DNA of 12,998 nucleotides from Lachnospiraceae bacterium (GTDB lineage: Bacteria > Bacillota > Clostridia > Lachnospirales > Lachnospiraceae). Location of the stretch: positions 8,182-21,179 of the forward strand of contig JAJPZP010000120.1 of assembly GCA_021204285.1 (NCBI GenBank), given 5' to 3'. A program made the translations under genes and the position numbers. The notes under the pieces were generated by a model that had not been told where the DNA came from, did not search any database, and was given only the letters and a program-made list of their open reading frames with translations. Each line of letters starts with the position of its first letter. The first letter of the stretch is position 1. Of the stretch, positions 6,598 to 12,998 are shown piece by piece.

Positions 6598-8049
6598 GTG
6601 GAGGCTGTCGTGCAGTCAGAGGAATATCAGGAGTTTCTCGTGCAGCTCAATCTTTTGCGGGAGAATGTGAATGCGAATGACATCTTTGTGGGCTGGCTCG
6701 ACATGGATATGTTGTATGCCTATGACGAGGACAACAGCGAGGACTGGACGCCGCTCAACTATGTCTTCGACAGTTACACAGATCCGGAGCTGTGCTATTC
6801 CTTCGGAGACAGGAGCGTCTTTAATGCAAAATATCTGGAGGAGGCGGCCGCGATTGTCGAGACGGGCGAGCGCTCGGACAGCTACTTCATTTCTGACGGA
6901 ATATATGGATACAATACGACTGCCCTGCTGCCGGTACTTGATGGCGATGAGGTGGTTGGACTGATCGGTGTGGAGATTCCCATGTCCACGCTGCAGAGCG
7001 CGACGATGGACTACACGGTTCACTCGATCCTGGGCGTGGCTCTGGTGACAGTGATCAGCATTTTTATTTACATGAATTATCTGTATCGCTCCATGGTCGC
7101 TCCGATCAATCTGATCGCGCAGGAGGCGAGCCGCTTTGTGCAGGAGGAAAATAAGATTTCGGATCGTCTTGACAAGGTGCACACGAAGGATGAGATCCAG
7201 ACTCTGAGCGAGACGCTGCTGAAGATGGAGATCGACATCAACCAGTATATCGAGAATCTGACGAAGGTAACGGCGGAGAAGGAGCGGATCGGCGCGGAGC
7301 TCAACGTGGCGACACAGATCCAGGCGGATATGCTGCCCAGCATCTTCCCGGCCTTCCCGGAGCGGAATGAATTTGAAATTTTTGCGTCCATGAACCCGGC
7401 GAAGGAGGTCGGCGGCGACTTTTACGACTTCTTCCTGGTGGATGAATATCATATGGCGATGGTCATCGCGGACGTCTCCGGTAAGGGAATTCCGGCCGCT
7501 CTTTTCATGGTTATCGCGAAGACGCTGATCAAGAACGAGGCGCAGATGGGCCACTCTCCGAAGGAAGTCATGGAGTCCGTGAACAACCAGCTCTGCGAGA
7601 ACAATGAGGCGGAGATGTTTGTTACGGTCTGGCTGGGAATTCTGCAGCTGTCTACCGGGAAGCTCACTGCGGTCAATGCCGGACATGAATATCCCATGAT
7701 CAAAAGGGCGGGCGGCAGTTTTGAATTGCTGGACGATTGCCATGGTTTCGTCATGGGCGTCATGGAGGATATGCCGCATGAGGAATATGAACTGCAGCTG
7801 CATGCAGGCGACAGTATTTTCGTCTACACGGACGGCGTGCCGGATGCCACGGCTGCCGATGGCGAACAGTTTGGACGGGAGCGCACGCTGGAGGTGCTGA
7901 ACCGGAAACCGGACGCGGAGCCGGAGGAATTGCTGAAGCACGTGAAAGAAGATCTGGATTCCTTTGTGGGCGAGGCGGAGCAGTTTGATGACATCACGAT
8001 GCTCGGCATGACTTATCGTTCGCCGGCCGGGCAGCCTTGCGTTTCCTGA
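6598..8049 (+). CDS. Residual open frame: HAMP-PP2C phosphatase fragment, 483 aa
   Basis: This is the longest uninterrupted part of the phosphatase frame. It could be translated only from an internal start. GTG 6598 is preceded by GAGGAGG only about 3 bases away, too close for efficient initiation, and ATG 6703 has no visible binding site. A protein from here would lack the first membrane helix and the start of the sensor. It would keep one membrane helix (residues 142-160 of this frame), the HAMP and coiled coil (162-225) and the complete PP2C domain (226-473). Without the first helix, the remaining part of the sensor would lose its normal topology, so ligand control would probably be lost even if the phosphatase were active. 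Automated gene callers would probably report this piece as an ordinary SpoIIE-family phosphatase. Confidence 0.55.
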   Translation: MEAVVQSEEYQEFLVQLNLLRENVNANDIFVGWLDMDMLYAYDEDNSEDWTPLNYVFDSYTDPELCYSFGDRSVFNAKYLEEAAAIVETGERSDSYFISDGIYGYNTTALLPVLDGDEVVGLIGVEIPMSTLQSATMDYTVHSILGVALVTVISIFIYMNYLYRSMVAPINLIAQEASRFVQEENKISDRLDKVHTKDEIQTLSETLLKMEIDINQYIENLTKVTAEKERIGAELNVATQIQADMLPSIFPAFPERNEFEIFASMNPAKEVGGDFYDFFLVDEYHMAMVIADVSGKGIPAALFMVIAKTLIKNEAQMGHSPKEVMESVNNQLCENNEAEMFVTVWLGILQLSTGKLTAVNAGHEYPMIKRAGGSFELLDDCHGFVMGVMEDMPHEEYELQLHAGDSIFVYTDGVPDATAADGEQFGRERTLEVLNRKPDAEPEELLKHVKEDLDSFVGEAEQFDDITMLGMTYRSPAGQPCVS

Positions 8050-8065
8050 TTCCGCGTGCTAGAAT
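8037..8065 (+). promoter_or_regulatory. Sigma-A-type promoter with extended -10
   Basis: TTGCGT (8037-8042) and TAGAAT (8060-8065) are separated by exactly 17 bases, and a TG at 8057-8058 makes an extended -10 (TGCTAGAAT). The -10 matches consensus at 5 of 6 positions; the -35 matches weakly, which extended -10 promoters tolerate. Transcription should begin near 8072, giving a leader of about 25 bases before the dehydrogenase start. The -35 lies within the last codons of the phosphatase gene. Confidence 0.7.
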
Positions 8066-8082
8066 AGCGGAAGAAAAGTCAT

Positions 8083-8090
8083 GGGAGGTG
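8083..8090 (+). promoter_or_regulatory. Ribosome binding site supporting a TTG start at 8096
   Basis: GGGAGGTG ends 5 bases before TTG 8096. The upstream in-frame ATG at 8081 has only a weak purine run before it and would overlap this site. The site therefore favours TTG 8096, giving a protein that begins (M)KVLHIG, the usual first strand of this enzyme family. Confidence 0.65.
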
Positions 8091-8095
8091 CAGGC

Positions 8096-9079
8096 TTGAA
8101 GGTATTGCATATTGGAAGAAAAGAAAACATGGAGCGGAACACGGTGAGGACGGACTTCACTGACAGCGTGCAGGTGGTGAGCCTGCCGATGGGGCTTTCG
8201 ACAGATGAGTACCTTGAGGCCTGCCCGGATGCGGAGGTTATCGTCGCGGACGCGATCGCGCCGGTGCCGGGAGAGCTGATCCGCGCTCTGCCGCAGCTTC
8301 AGATGATTCACTCCGAGGGTGTCGCCTACAACCGGATTGATATCGGGACTGCGCGGGACTGCGGTGTATACGTCTGCAACTGCGCAGGGATGAACGCTTC
8401 CGCGGTCGCGGAGCAGACAGTGCTTCTGATGATGGGTCTTCTGAAAAATGTGATCGCGGGCGATAAAGCCGTGCGCGCGGGAGGGCAGATCCAGATGAAG
8501 GAAGGCTATATGACGCGCGGCGATTTAAAGGAACTCAGGGATTGCCGTGTCGGCCTCATCGGCTTTGGCGATATCGGGAAGTGCACGGCAAAGCTGCTTG
8601 CCGCCTACGGAGCACAGACTTTTTATTATAAGAGGACGCCGCTGGGCGCGGGGGAGGAGCGGGAGTACGGCGTTACGTCTCTTTCTCTCGATGAACTGCT
8701 TGCGACCTGCGATATCGTAAGCCTTCATCTTCCGGTGACGCCACAGACGGAACGGATGTGTGACGCCGCCTTTTTCGCAAAAATGAAGCAGGGCGCCTGC
8801 TTTGTCAATACTTCCCGTGGGGAGCTCGTGGACGATGAGGCACTGATCGGTGCGCTGCACAGCGGACATGTGGCGATGGCGGGTCTTGACACGCTCGATC
8901 ACGAGCCGGTCGCGCAGGATCATGTGCTTGTGCAGCAGCCGCAGGAGATTGCGGATAAGATTCTGTTCAGCCCGCATATCGGAGGCATCACGGCATCGAG
9001 CTTCCGTCGCGGTTACGCGATGATCTGGGAGAACATCGAGAGAATCGCTCGGGGCGAACGCCCGAAGAATGTGAGGTAA
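8096..9079 (+). CDS. D-2-hydroxyacid dehydrogenase, NAD(P)-dependent
   Basis: A 327-residue member of the D-isomer-specific 2-hydroxyacid dehydrogenase family (phosphoglycerate, lactate or glyoxylate/hydroxypyruvate dehydrogenase relatives), counted from TTG 8096 (332 residues if from ATG 8081). The Rossmann motif is GFGDIG (156-161). The catalytic triad is present: Arg241 in NTSRGELVD, Glu270 in LDHEP and His294 in FSPHIGG. The second Rossmann strand ends YYKRT (177-181) rather than in the acidic residue usual for NAD binding, so NADP(H) preference is plausible (inference). The substrate cannot be read from sequence; the length fits the short enzymes without an ACT domain, and serine biosynthesis is possible but not supported by neighbours. 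It has its own promoter and is followed 13 bases later by pth, so it probably leads the pth-mfd transcript. Confidence 0.88.
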   Translation: MKVLHIGRKENMERNTVRTDFTDSVQVVSLPMGLSTDEYLEACPDAEVIVADAIAPVPGELIRALPQLQMIHSEGVAYNRIDIGTARDCGVYVCNCAGMNASAVAEQTVLLMMGLLKNVIAGDKAVRAGGQIQMKEGYMTRGDLKELRDCRVGLIGFGDIGKCTAKLLAAYGAQTFYYKRTPLGAGEEREYGVTSLSLDELLATCDIVSLHLPVTPQTERMCDAAFFAKMKQGACFVNTSRGELVDDEALIGALHSGHVAMAGLDTLDHEPVAQDHVLVQQPQEIADKILFSPHIGGITASSFRRGYAMIWENIERIARGERPKNVR

Positions 9080-9092
9080 GAGGGAGTGGGCT

Positions 9093-9659
9093 ATGTTTAT
9101 CATCGCGGGCCTGGGCAATCCGGGCAGCAGATACGAAAAGACAAGGCATAATACCGGTTTTCGCGTCATCGACCGGCTGGCCGGACAATATCATATAGAG
9201 ATGAAGCTGTTAAGGCATCATGCCATCGTGGGGACGGGTCTGATCGAGGGTGTGAAGGTCATGCTGGTGAAGCCGCAGACTTATATGAACGCGAGCGGGG
9301 AGAGCATCGGAGAGATCGTGGATTTTTACAAGGTCGATCCGGAGATGGAACTGCTCGTGATTTTTGACGATGTCTCGCTCGAACCGGGACAGATTCGAAT
9401 CCGTAAAAAAGGCAGCGCAGGCGGACACAATGGTGTCAGGAATATCATTGCGCATCTCGGAACGCAGGTCTTCCCCCGGATCAAGGTTGGCGTCGGCGAG
9501 AAGCCGGCGGGCTGGGATCTGGCGGACTATGTGCTGGGCACGTTCCCGAAGGAGGATGAAGAGCGCATGGAAGAGGCCTGCGAGCGGGCGACGCGGGCGG
9601 CGGCGCTGCTTCTGACGGACGGCCCGGACAGGGCGATGAATGATTTTAACCAGAGGTGA
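9093..9659 (+). CDS. pth: Peptidyl-tRNA hydrolase
   Basis: This 188-residue protein has full family length. It cleaves peptidyl-tRNAs released by stalled ribosomes and so recycles tRNA in the cytoplasm; it is normally essential. Signature residues are all present: Asn9 in GLGNPG, catalytic His19 in RHNTGF, Asn66 in PQTYMNASG, Asp92 in FDDVSLEPG and Asn113 in GGHNGVRN, matching the E. coli N10, H20, N68, D93 and N114 set. ATG 9093 follows AGGGAG (9081-9086) by 6 bases. It sits between the dehydrogenase and mfd; pth followed by mfd is a common Firmicutes order. The gene end supplies the binding site for mfd. Confidence 0.97.
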   Translation: MFIIAGLGNPGSRYEKTRHNTGFRVIDRLAGQYHIEMKLLRHHAIVGTGLIEGVKVMLVKPQTYMNASGESIGEIVDFYKVDPEMELLVIFDDVSLEPGQIRIRKKGSAGGHNGVRNIIAHLGTQVFPRIKVGVGEKPAGWDLADYVLGTFPKEDEERMEEACERATRAAALLLTDGPDRAMNDFNQR

Positions 9660-9662
9660 TGC

Positions 9663-12600
9663 ATGGATACCTTTTATGAGCCGCTTCTGGAGCTGGAAGC
9701 CTTTTCGCGGGTGCGCGACGCACTCACGAAGGAGGAGGGCCTGCAGCTGATCACCGGCTGTGTGGACTCTCAGAAGACGCATCTGATCTACAGCCTTGGC
9801 CGGGACTGGCCGGTGAAGCTGATTTTAACCTACAGTGAATTAAAAGCGAAGGAAATCTATGAGGAGTACCAGACACTGGATGAAGACGTATTTTACTGTC
9901 CTCCGAAAGATTTTCTCTTTTCGCATGTCGATATTCAGGGGAAGGAGCTGCTGCGTCAGCGTGTTCTGGCCGTGAGTCGTCTGCTGGAACGCGGGGAGTG
10001 CGTGATTGTGACGACGCTCGACGCCTGCATGGCGCCGATGCCGCCGCTTGCAGATCTCAGGCAGAGTATTCTGACCATTGGGACAGGCAGCGTGATCGAC
10101 ATCACGGCGATGAAGACAAAGCTCGTGCGGATGGGTTACGAGCGCACAGGCCAGGTCGAAATGCCCGGTCAGTTTGCGGTGCGCGGCGGCATTATTGATA
10201 TTTATCCGCTGACGGAGGAGTATCCGCTGCGCGTCGAGCTCTGGGACGACGAGGTGGATTCGATCCGAAGCTTTGACGTGGAGAGTCAACGTTCGCTTGA
10301 GAATCTTGAAGAACTGACACTCTATCCGGCGGCGGAGTTTGAAGCGGATGGAAAAGCGCAGGAAGGTGTGAGCCTGCTGGATTATCTGAAAGAATTCCGC
10401 GCGCTGGTGTTCCTTGATGAGGCAAACCGTTTACTGGAGAGTGCGGAGGCGGTCGAGAAAGAATATATTCAGAATTATGAGAATCGTGCGGAGAAGGGAC
10501 AGGTCGATGCCAGGACAGCGCCGGAGATGATTCCCTGCGCCGGGGTGATCGCCAGGCTGAACCACCTGCGCGGCGCGGCGCTCGGAACGCTGGAAACACT
10601 TGACCACCGGATCGAGGTGCGCGGCCGCTTCAGTATGGACGCGCGCCAGACGCAGTCCTATAACCAGCATTTCGAACTGCTTTTGCAGGATCTGAAGCGC
10701 TGGAAACGGGAGAAATATCGGGTGGTTCTGCTCAGCGCTTCGCGCACGCGCGGGCGGCGGCTGGCTCAGGAGCTGCTGGATGAGGGCTTAAGCGCCTTCT
10801 ACAGCGAGGAGACAGGGCGCGTTGTGCAGCCCTGTGAGATCATGGTCACACATGGGAACATAAGGCGCGGTTACGAATATCCGCTGATTCGTTTCGCGGT
10901 GATCGCCGAGACGGATGTGTTTGGCCGCGAGAAAAAGAAGCCAAGACGGCGGCAGCGCGCTTACGAGGGGCGCGCGATCGGAAATTTCTCTGACCTGTCC
11001 GTGGGCGATTATGTGGTACATGAGAACCATGGACTTGGCATCTATCGCGGCATTGAGAAGATCACGGTGGACCATGTGGTGAAAGACTACATGAAAATCG
11101 AGTACAGCAAAGGCTCCTTTCTCTATATTCTCGCCACGCAGTTTGACGCGATCCAGAAATATGGAGGTCCGGACAGTGAGAAGACGCCGAAGCTGAATTC
11201 GCTGGGCGGTTCGGACTGGAAGAAGACGAGCACCCGTGTCCGCGGCGCAGTGGAGGAGGTCGCAAAGGATCTGGTCGAACTCTATGCGGCCCGTCAGTCG
11301 GAAAAAGGTTATGTCTATGGGCCGGACACGATCTGGCAGAAGGAGTTTGAGGAGCTTTTTCCCTACGAGGAGACGGAGGATCAGCAGCGGGCGATCGAGG
11401 AGACCAAGGCGGATATGCAGAGCGAGCGGATCATGGACCGGTTGATCTGCGGGGACGTAGGCTACGGAAAGACGGAGGTCGCGCTGCGTGCCGCGTTCAA
11501 GGCCGTGCAGGAGAGCCGGCAGGTTGTCTTTCTCGTGCCAACGACGATTCTCGCACAGCAGCATTACAATACCTTCCTGCAGCGGATGAAGAATTTTCCG
11601 GTGCGGGTCGAGCTCCTGTGCCGTTTCCGGACGCAGGCAGAGCAGAAAAAGACGGTTGCGGATCTGAAAAAAGGGCTGGTTGACATTGTGATCGGTACCC
11701 ACCGTGTGCTGTCGAAGGATGTCGAATATAAGGATCTCGGGCTTCTGATTATCGATGAAGAGCAGCGCTTCGGCGTGGCGGATAAGGAAAAGATCAAAAA
11801 GCTGCGGACGAACGTGGATGTGCTGTCTCTGTCGGCGACGCCGATTCCGCGGACGCTGCATATGAGCCTCGCGGGGATTCGTGATATGAGCGTTCTGGAA
11901 GAGCCGCCTATGGACCGCATGCCGGTGCAGACCTATGTGTGCGAGTATGATGAGGAGATGGTACGCGCGGCGATTCACCGGGAACTGGCGCGCGAAGGGC
12001 AGGTTTATTATGTCTATAACCGCGTGGATACGATCGCGGATGTGGCGGCGCGGATCCAGCAGCTGGTGCCGGAGGCCAATGTGGCCTGGGCGCATGGCAG
12101 GATGAAGGAGGACAGCCTGGAGCGGATCATGTACAGCTTCATCCAGGGGGAGATCGATGTGCTGGTGTCCACGACGATCATAGAGACCGGTATGGATATT
12201 CCCAATGTCAATACGATCATCATCCAGGACGCGGATCGGATGGGTCTTTCCCAGCTCTACCAGCTGCGCGGACGCGTCGGACGGTCGAACCGGACGGCCT
12301 ACGCCTTTCTTCTATATAAGAGGGATAAGATGCTCAAAGAAGTGGCAGAGAAGCGTCTCCACGCGATCCGCGAGTATTCCGATCTCGGCAGCGGGTTTAA
12401 GGTCGCGATGCGCGATATGGAGATCCGTGGCGTCGGTACGCTGCTTGGTGAGCGTCAGCACGGCCATATGCAGGCGGTTGGCTACAGCCTGTACTGCAAG
12501 ATGCTCAACGAAGCGGTGCTGCGCCTGAAAGGCGATAAGCGGGTGTCGGAAGAGGATTTCGAGACGGTGGCGGACATTCAGATCGATGCCTTTATTCCGG

Positions 12601-12998
12601 ACAGTTATATTCGAAACGAATCGCTGAAACTGGATATTTATCGAAGAATCGCGGCGGTGGAGAGCGAGGAGGAAAAGGAGGATATGCTGGAAGAGCTGAT
12701 CGACCGCTTTGGCGAACCGCCGACGGCGGTATTGAACCTGCTTGCGATCGCAGTTCTGCGTGGGAAAGCGCATGGACTTTATATCCGGGAGATCCAGGCG
12801 AGACCGGATCGGATCACCTTTACCATGTATGAGCGGGCACGCATCCAGGCTGCGCGCATTCCAGAGTTTCTTGAGCGGATGGAAGGAGCTGTGAGCTTCC
12901 GGCGCACAGATCCGCCGCAGTTTATATGCAGCCTGCAGAATGGAAAAAAGCGATTTTCGGGTACACTCACCTCAATTACAGGGCAGATTCTTGAGGAG
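9663..12998 (+). CDS. mfd: Transcription-repair coupling factor Mfd (3' end beyond window)
   Basis: An SF2 translocase that pushes RNA polymerase off lesions and recruits UvrA for nucleotide excision repair. From ATG 9663 the frame is uninterrupted for 1112 codons to the window end; usual Mfd length is about 1150-1180, so only the extreme C-terminus is missing. In order: UvrB-like N-terminal region (about 1-430); CarD-like RNA polymerase interaction domain from about 441 (VGDYVVHENHGLGIY); helicase lobes with Walker A GDVGYGKTE (597-605), DEEQ box (698-701), SATPIPRTL (724-732) and QLRGRVGRS (867-875); the RecG-like TRG segment with RGVGTLLG; and the C-terminal UvrA-masking domain from about 973. 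The start lies 3 bases after the pth stop, with AGAGGTG (9652-9658) as binding site, so the two genes are coupled. No irregularity seen. Confidence 0.97.
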   Translation, partial: MDTFYEPLLELEAFSRVRDALTKEEGLQLITGCVDSQKTHLIYSLGRDWPVKLILTYSELKAKEIYEEYQTLDEDVFYCPPKDFLFSHVDIQGKELLRQRVLAVSRLLERGECVIVTTLDACMAPMPPLADLRQSILTIGTGSVIDITAMKTKLVRMGYERTGQVEMPGQFAVRGGIIDIYPLTEEYPLRVELWDDEVDSIRSFDVESQRSLENLEELTLYPAAEFEADGKAQEGVSLLDYLKEFRALVFLDEANRLLESAEAVEKEYIQNYENRAEKGQVDARTAPEMIPCAGVIARLNHLRGAALGTLETLDHRIEVRGRFSMDARQTQSYNQHFELLLQDLKRWKREKYRVVLLSASRTRGRRLAQELLDEGLSAFYSEETGRVVQPCEIMVTHGNIRRGYEYPLIRFAVIAETDVFGREKKKPRRRQRAYEGRAIGNFSDLSVGDYVVHENHGLGIYRGIEKITVDHVVKDYMKIEYSKGSFLYILATQFDAIQKYGGPDSEKTPKLNSLGGSDWKKTSTRVRGAVEEVAKDLVELYAARQSEKGYVYGPDTIWQKEFEELFPYEETEDQQRAIEETKADMQSERIMDRLICGDVGYGKTEVALRAAFKAVQESRQVVFLVPTTILAQQHYNTFLQRMKNFPVRVELLCRFRTQAEQKKTVADLKKGLVDIVIGTHRVLSKDVEYKDLGLLIIDEEQRFGVADKEKIKKLRTNVDVLSLSATPIPRTLHMSLAGIRDMSVLEEPPMDRMPVQTYVCEYDEEMVRAAIHRELAREGQVYYVYNRVDTIADVAARIQQLVPEANVAWAHGRMKEDSLERIMYSFIQGEIDVLVSTTIIETGMDIPNVNTIIIQDADRMGLSQLYQLRGRVGRSNRTAYAFLLYKRDKMLKEVAEKRLHAIREYSDLGSGFKVAMRDMEIRGVGTLLGERQHGHMQAVGYSLYCKMLNEAVLRLKGDKRVSEEDFETVADIQIDAFIPDSYIRNESLKLDIYRRIAAVESEEEKEDMLEELIDRFGEPPTAVLNLLAIAVLRGKAHGLYIREIQARPDRITFTMYERARIQAARIPEFLERMEGAVSFRRTDPPQFICSLQNGKKRFSGTLTSITGQILEE

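Larger units (their letters stand above)
6355..8049 (+). pseudogene. Membrane sensor-HAMP-PP2C (SpoIIE/RsbU-type) phosphatase gene with three in-frame stops
   Basis: Starting at ATG 6355, one frame of 564 codons runs to TGA 8047-8049 but is interrupted at codons 44 (TAG), 47 (TAA) and 57 (TGA). Ignoring these, the product has a transmembrane helix (about 10-32) and an extracellular Cache-like sensor (about 33-222, with the typical DGDEVVGLIGVEIP ending). A second helix (about 223-241), HAMP and coiled coil (about 243-305) and a PP2C domain (about 307-554) follow. Phosphatase metal-site motifs are intact: VGGDFYDFF (D355), ADVSGKG (D373), YTDG (D493), FDDITML (D545/546). Such enzymes dephosphorylate STAS anti-anti-sigma proteins or similar partners in partner-switching pathways. 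The frame is identical on both sides of the lesions, and downstream codon use is normal, so decay would be recent. Sequencing error or recoding are alternatives. It lies 12 bases after the transporter gene whose RsbW-like domain is its probable partner class. Confidence 0.75.

Noticed and set aside
6386..6670. Alternative + frame spanning the stop-codon cluster, as if a double frameshift restored the gene
   Set aside because: Its translation is Arg/Ser-rich and unlike a sensor domain, while the frame of ATG 6355 gives plausible sensor residues between and around the stops. Substitutions explain the data better, although an alignment is needed to be certain.

Overview
The window looks like chromosomal DNA from a fairly GC-rich member of the Firmicutes, most likely a Lachnospiraceae/Clostridia-type gut anaerobe. 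This rests on strong AGGAGG-type ribosome binding sites, very tight gene packing, a pth-mfd gene pair, and a MATE transporter and SpoIIE-type phosphatase of the style common in that group. The taxonomic call is inference, because there is no rRNA in the window. All genes are on the + strand. No gap exceeds about 45 bases, and I see no tRNA, rRNA, CRISPR array, insertion sequence or strong terminator.

Layout. (1) 1-366 is the C-terminal part of a GNAT-like protein cut by the window edge. (2) 369-2981 is a large (870 aa) soluble, helix-rich protein I do not recognise. (3) 3007-4632 is a GH3/ANL-superfamily acyl-acid amido synthetase-like enzyme. (4) 4636-6342 is a MATE transporter with a cytoplasmic, degenerate RsbW/HATPase-like domain fused at its C-terminus. 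(5) 6355-8049 is a membrane-anchored sensor, HAMP and SpoIIE/RsbU-type PP2C phosphatase. Its reading frame is broken by three in-frame stops (TAG, TAA, TGA) within 42 bases. (6) 8096-9079 is a D-2-hydroxyacid dehydrogenase with its own extended -10 promoter and a probable TTG start. (7) 9093-9659 is pth. (8) 9663 to the window end is mfd, missing only its last residues.

The genes fall into two transcriptional blocks. The first (1-8049) is an accessory operon. Its core places a GH3-type ligase beside a transporter carrying an anti-sigma-kinase-like domain and beside the class of phosphatase that normally works opposite such domains. I infer a possible 'make a conjugate, export it, gate the export by a partner-switch-like sensor' system. 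The second block (from a promoter at 8037-8065) is a housekeeping operon for tRNA recycling and transcription-coupled repair, preceded by the dehydrogenase.

The most unusual feature is the stop-codon cluster in the phosphatase gene. The frame is the same before and after it, and every recognisable phosphatase motif downstream is intact. Each of the three stop codons ends another gene in this window, so a changed genetic code does not explain it. Recent gene inactivation, sequence or assembly error, or a very unusual recoding event are the remaining options, in that order of likelihood.
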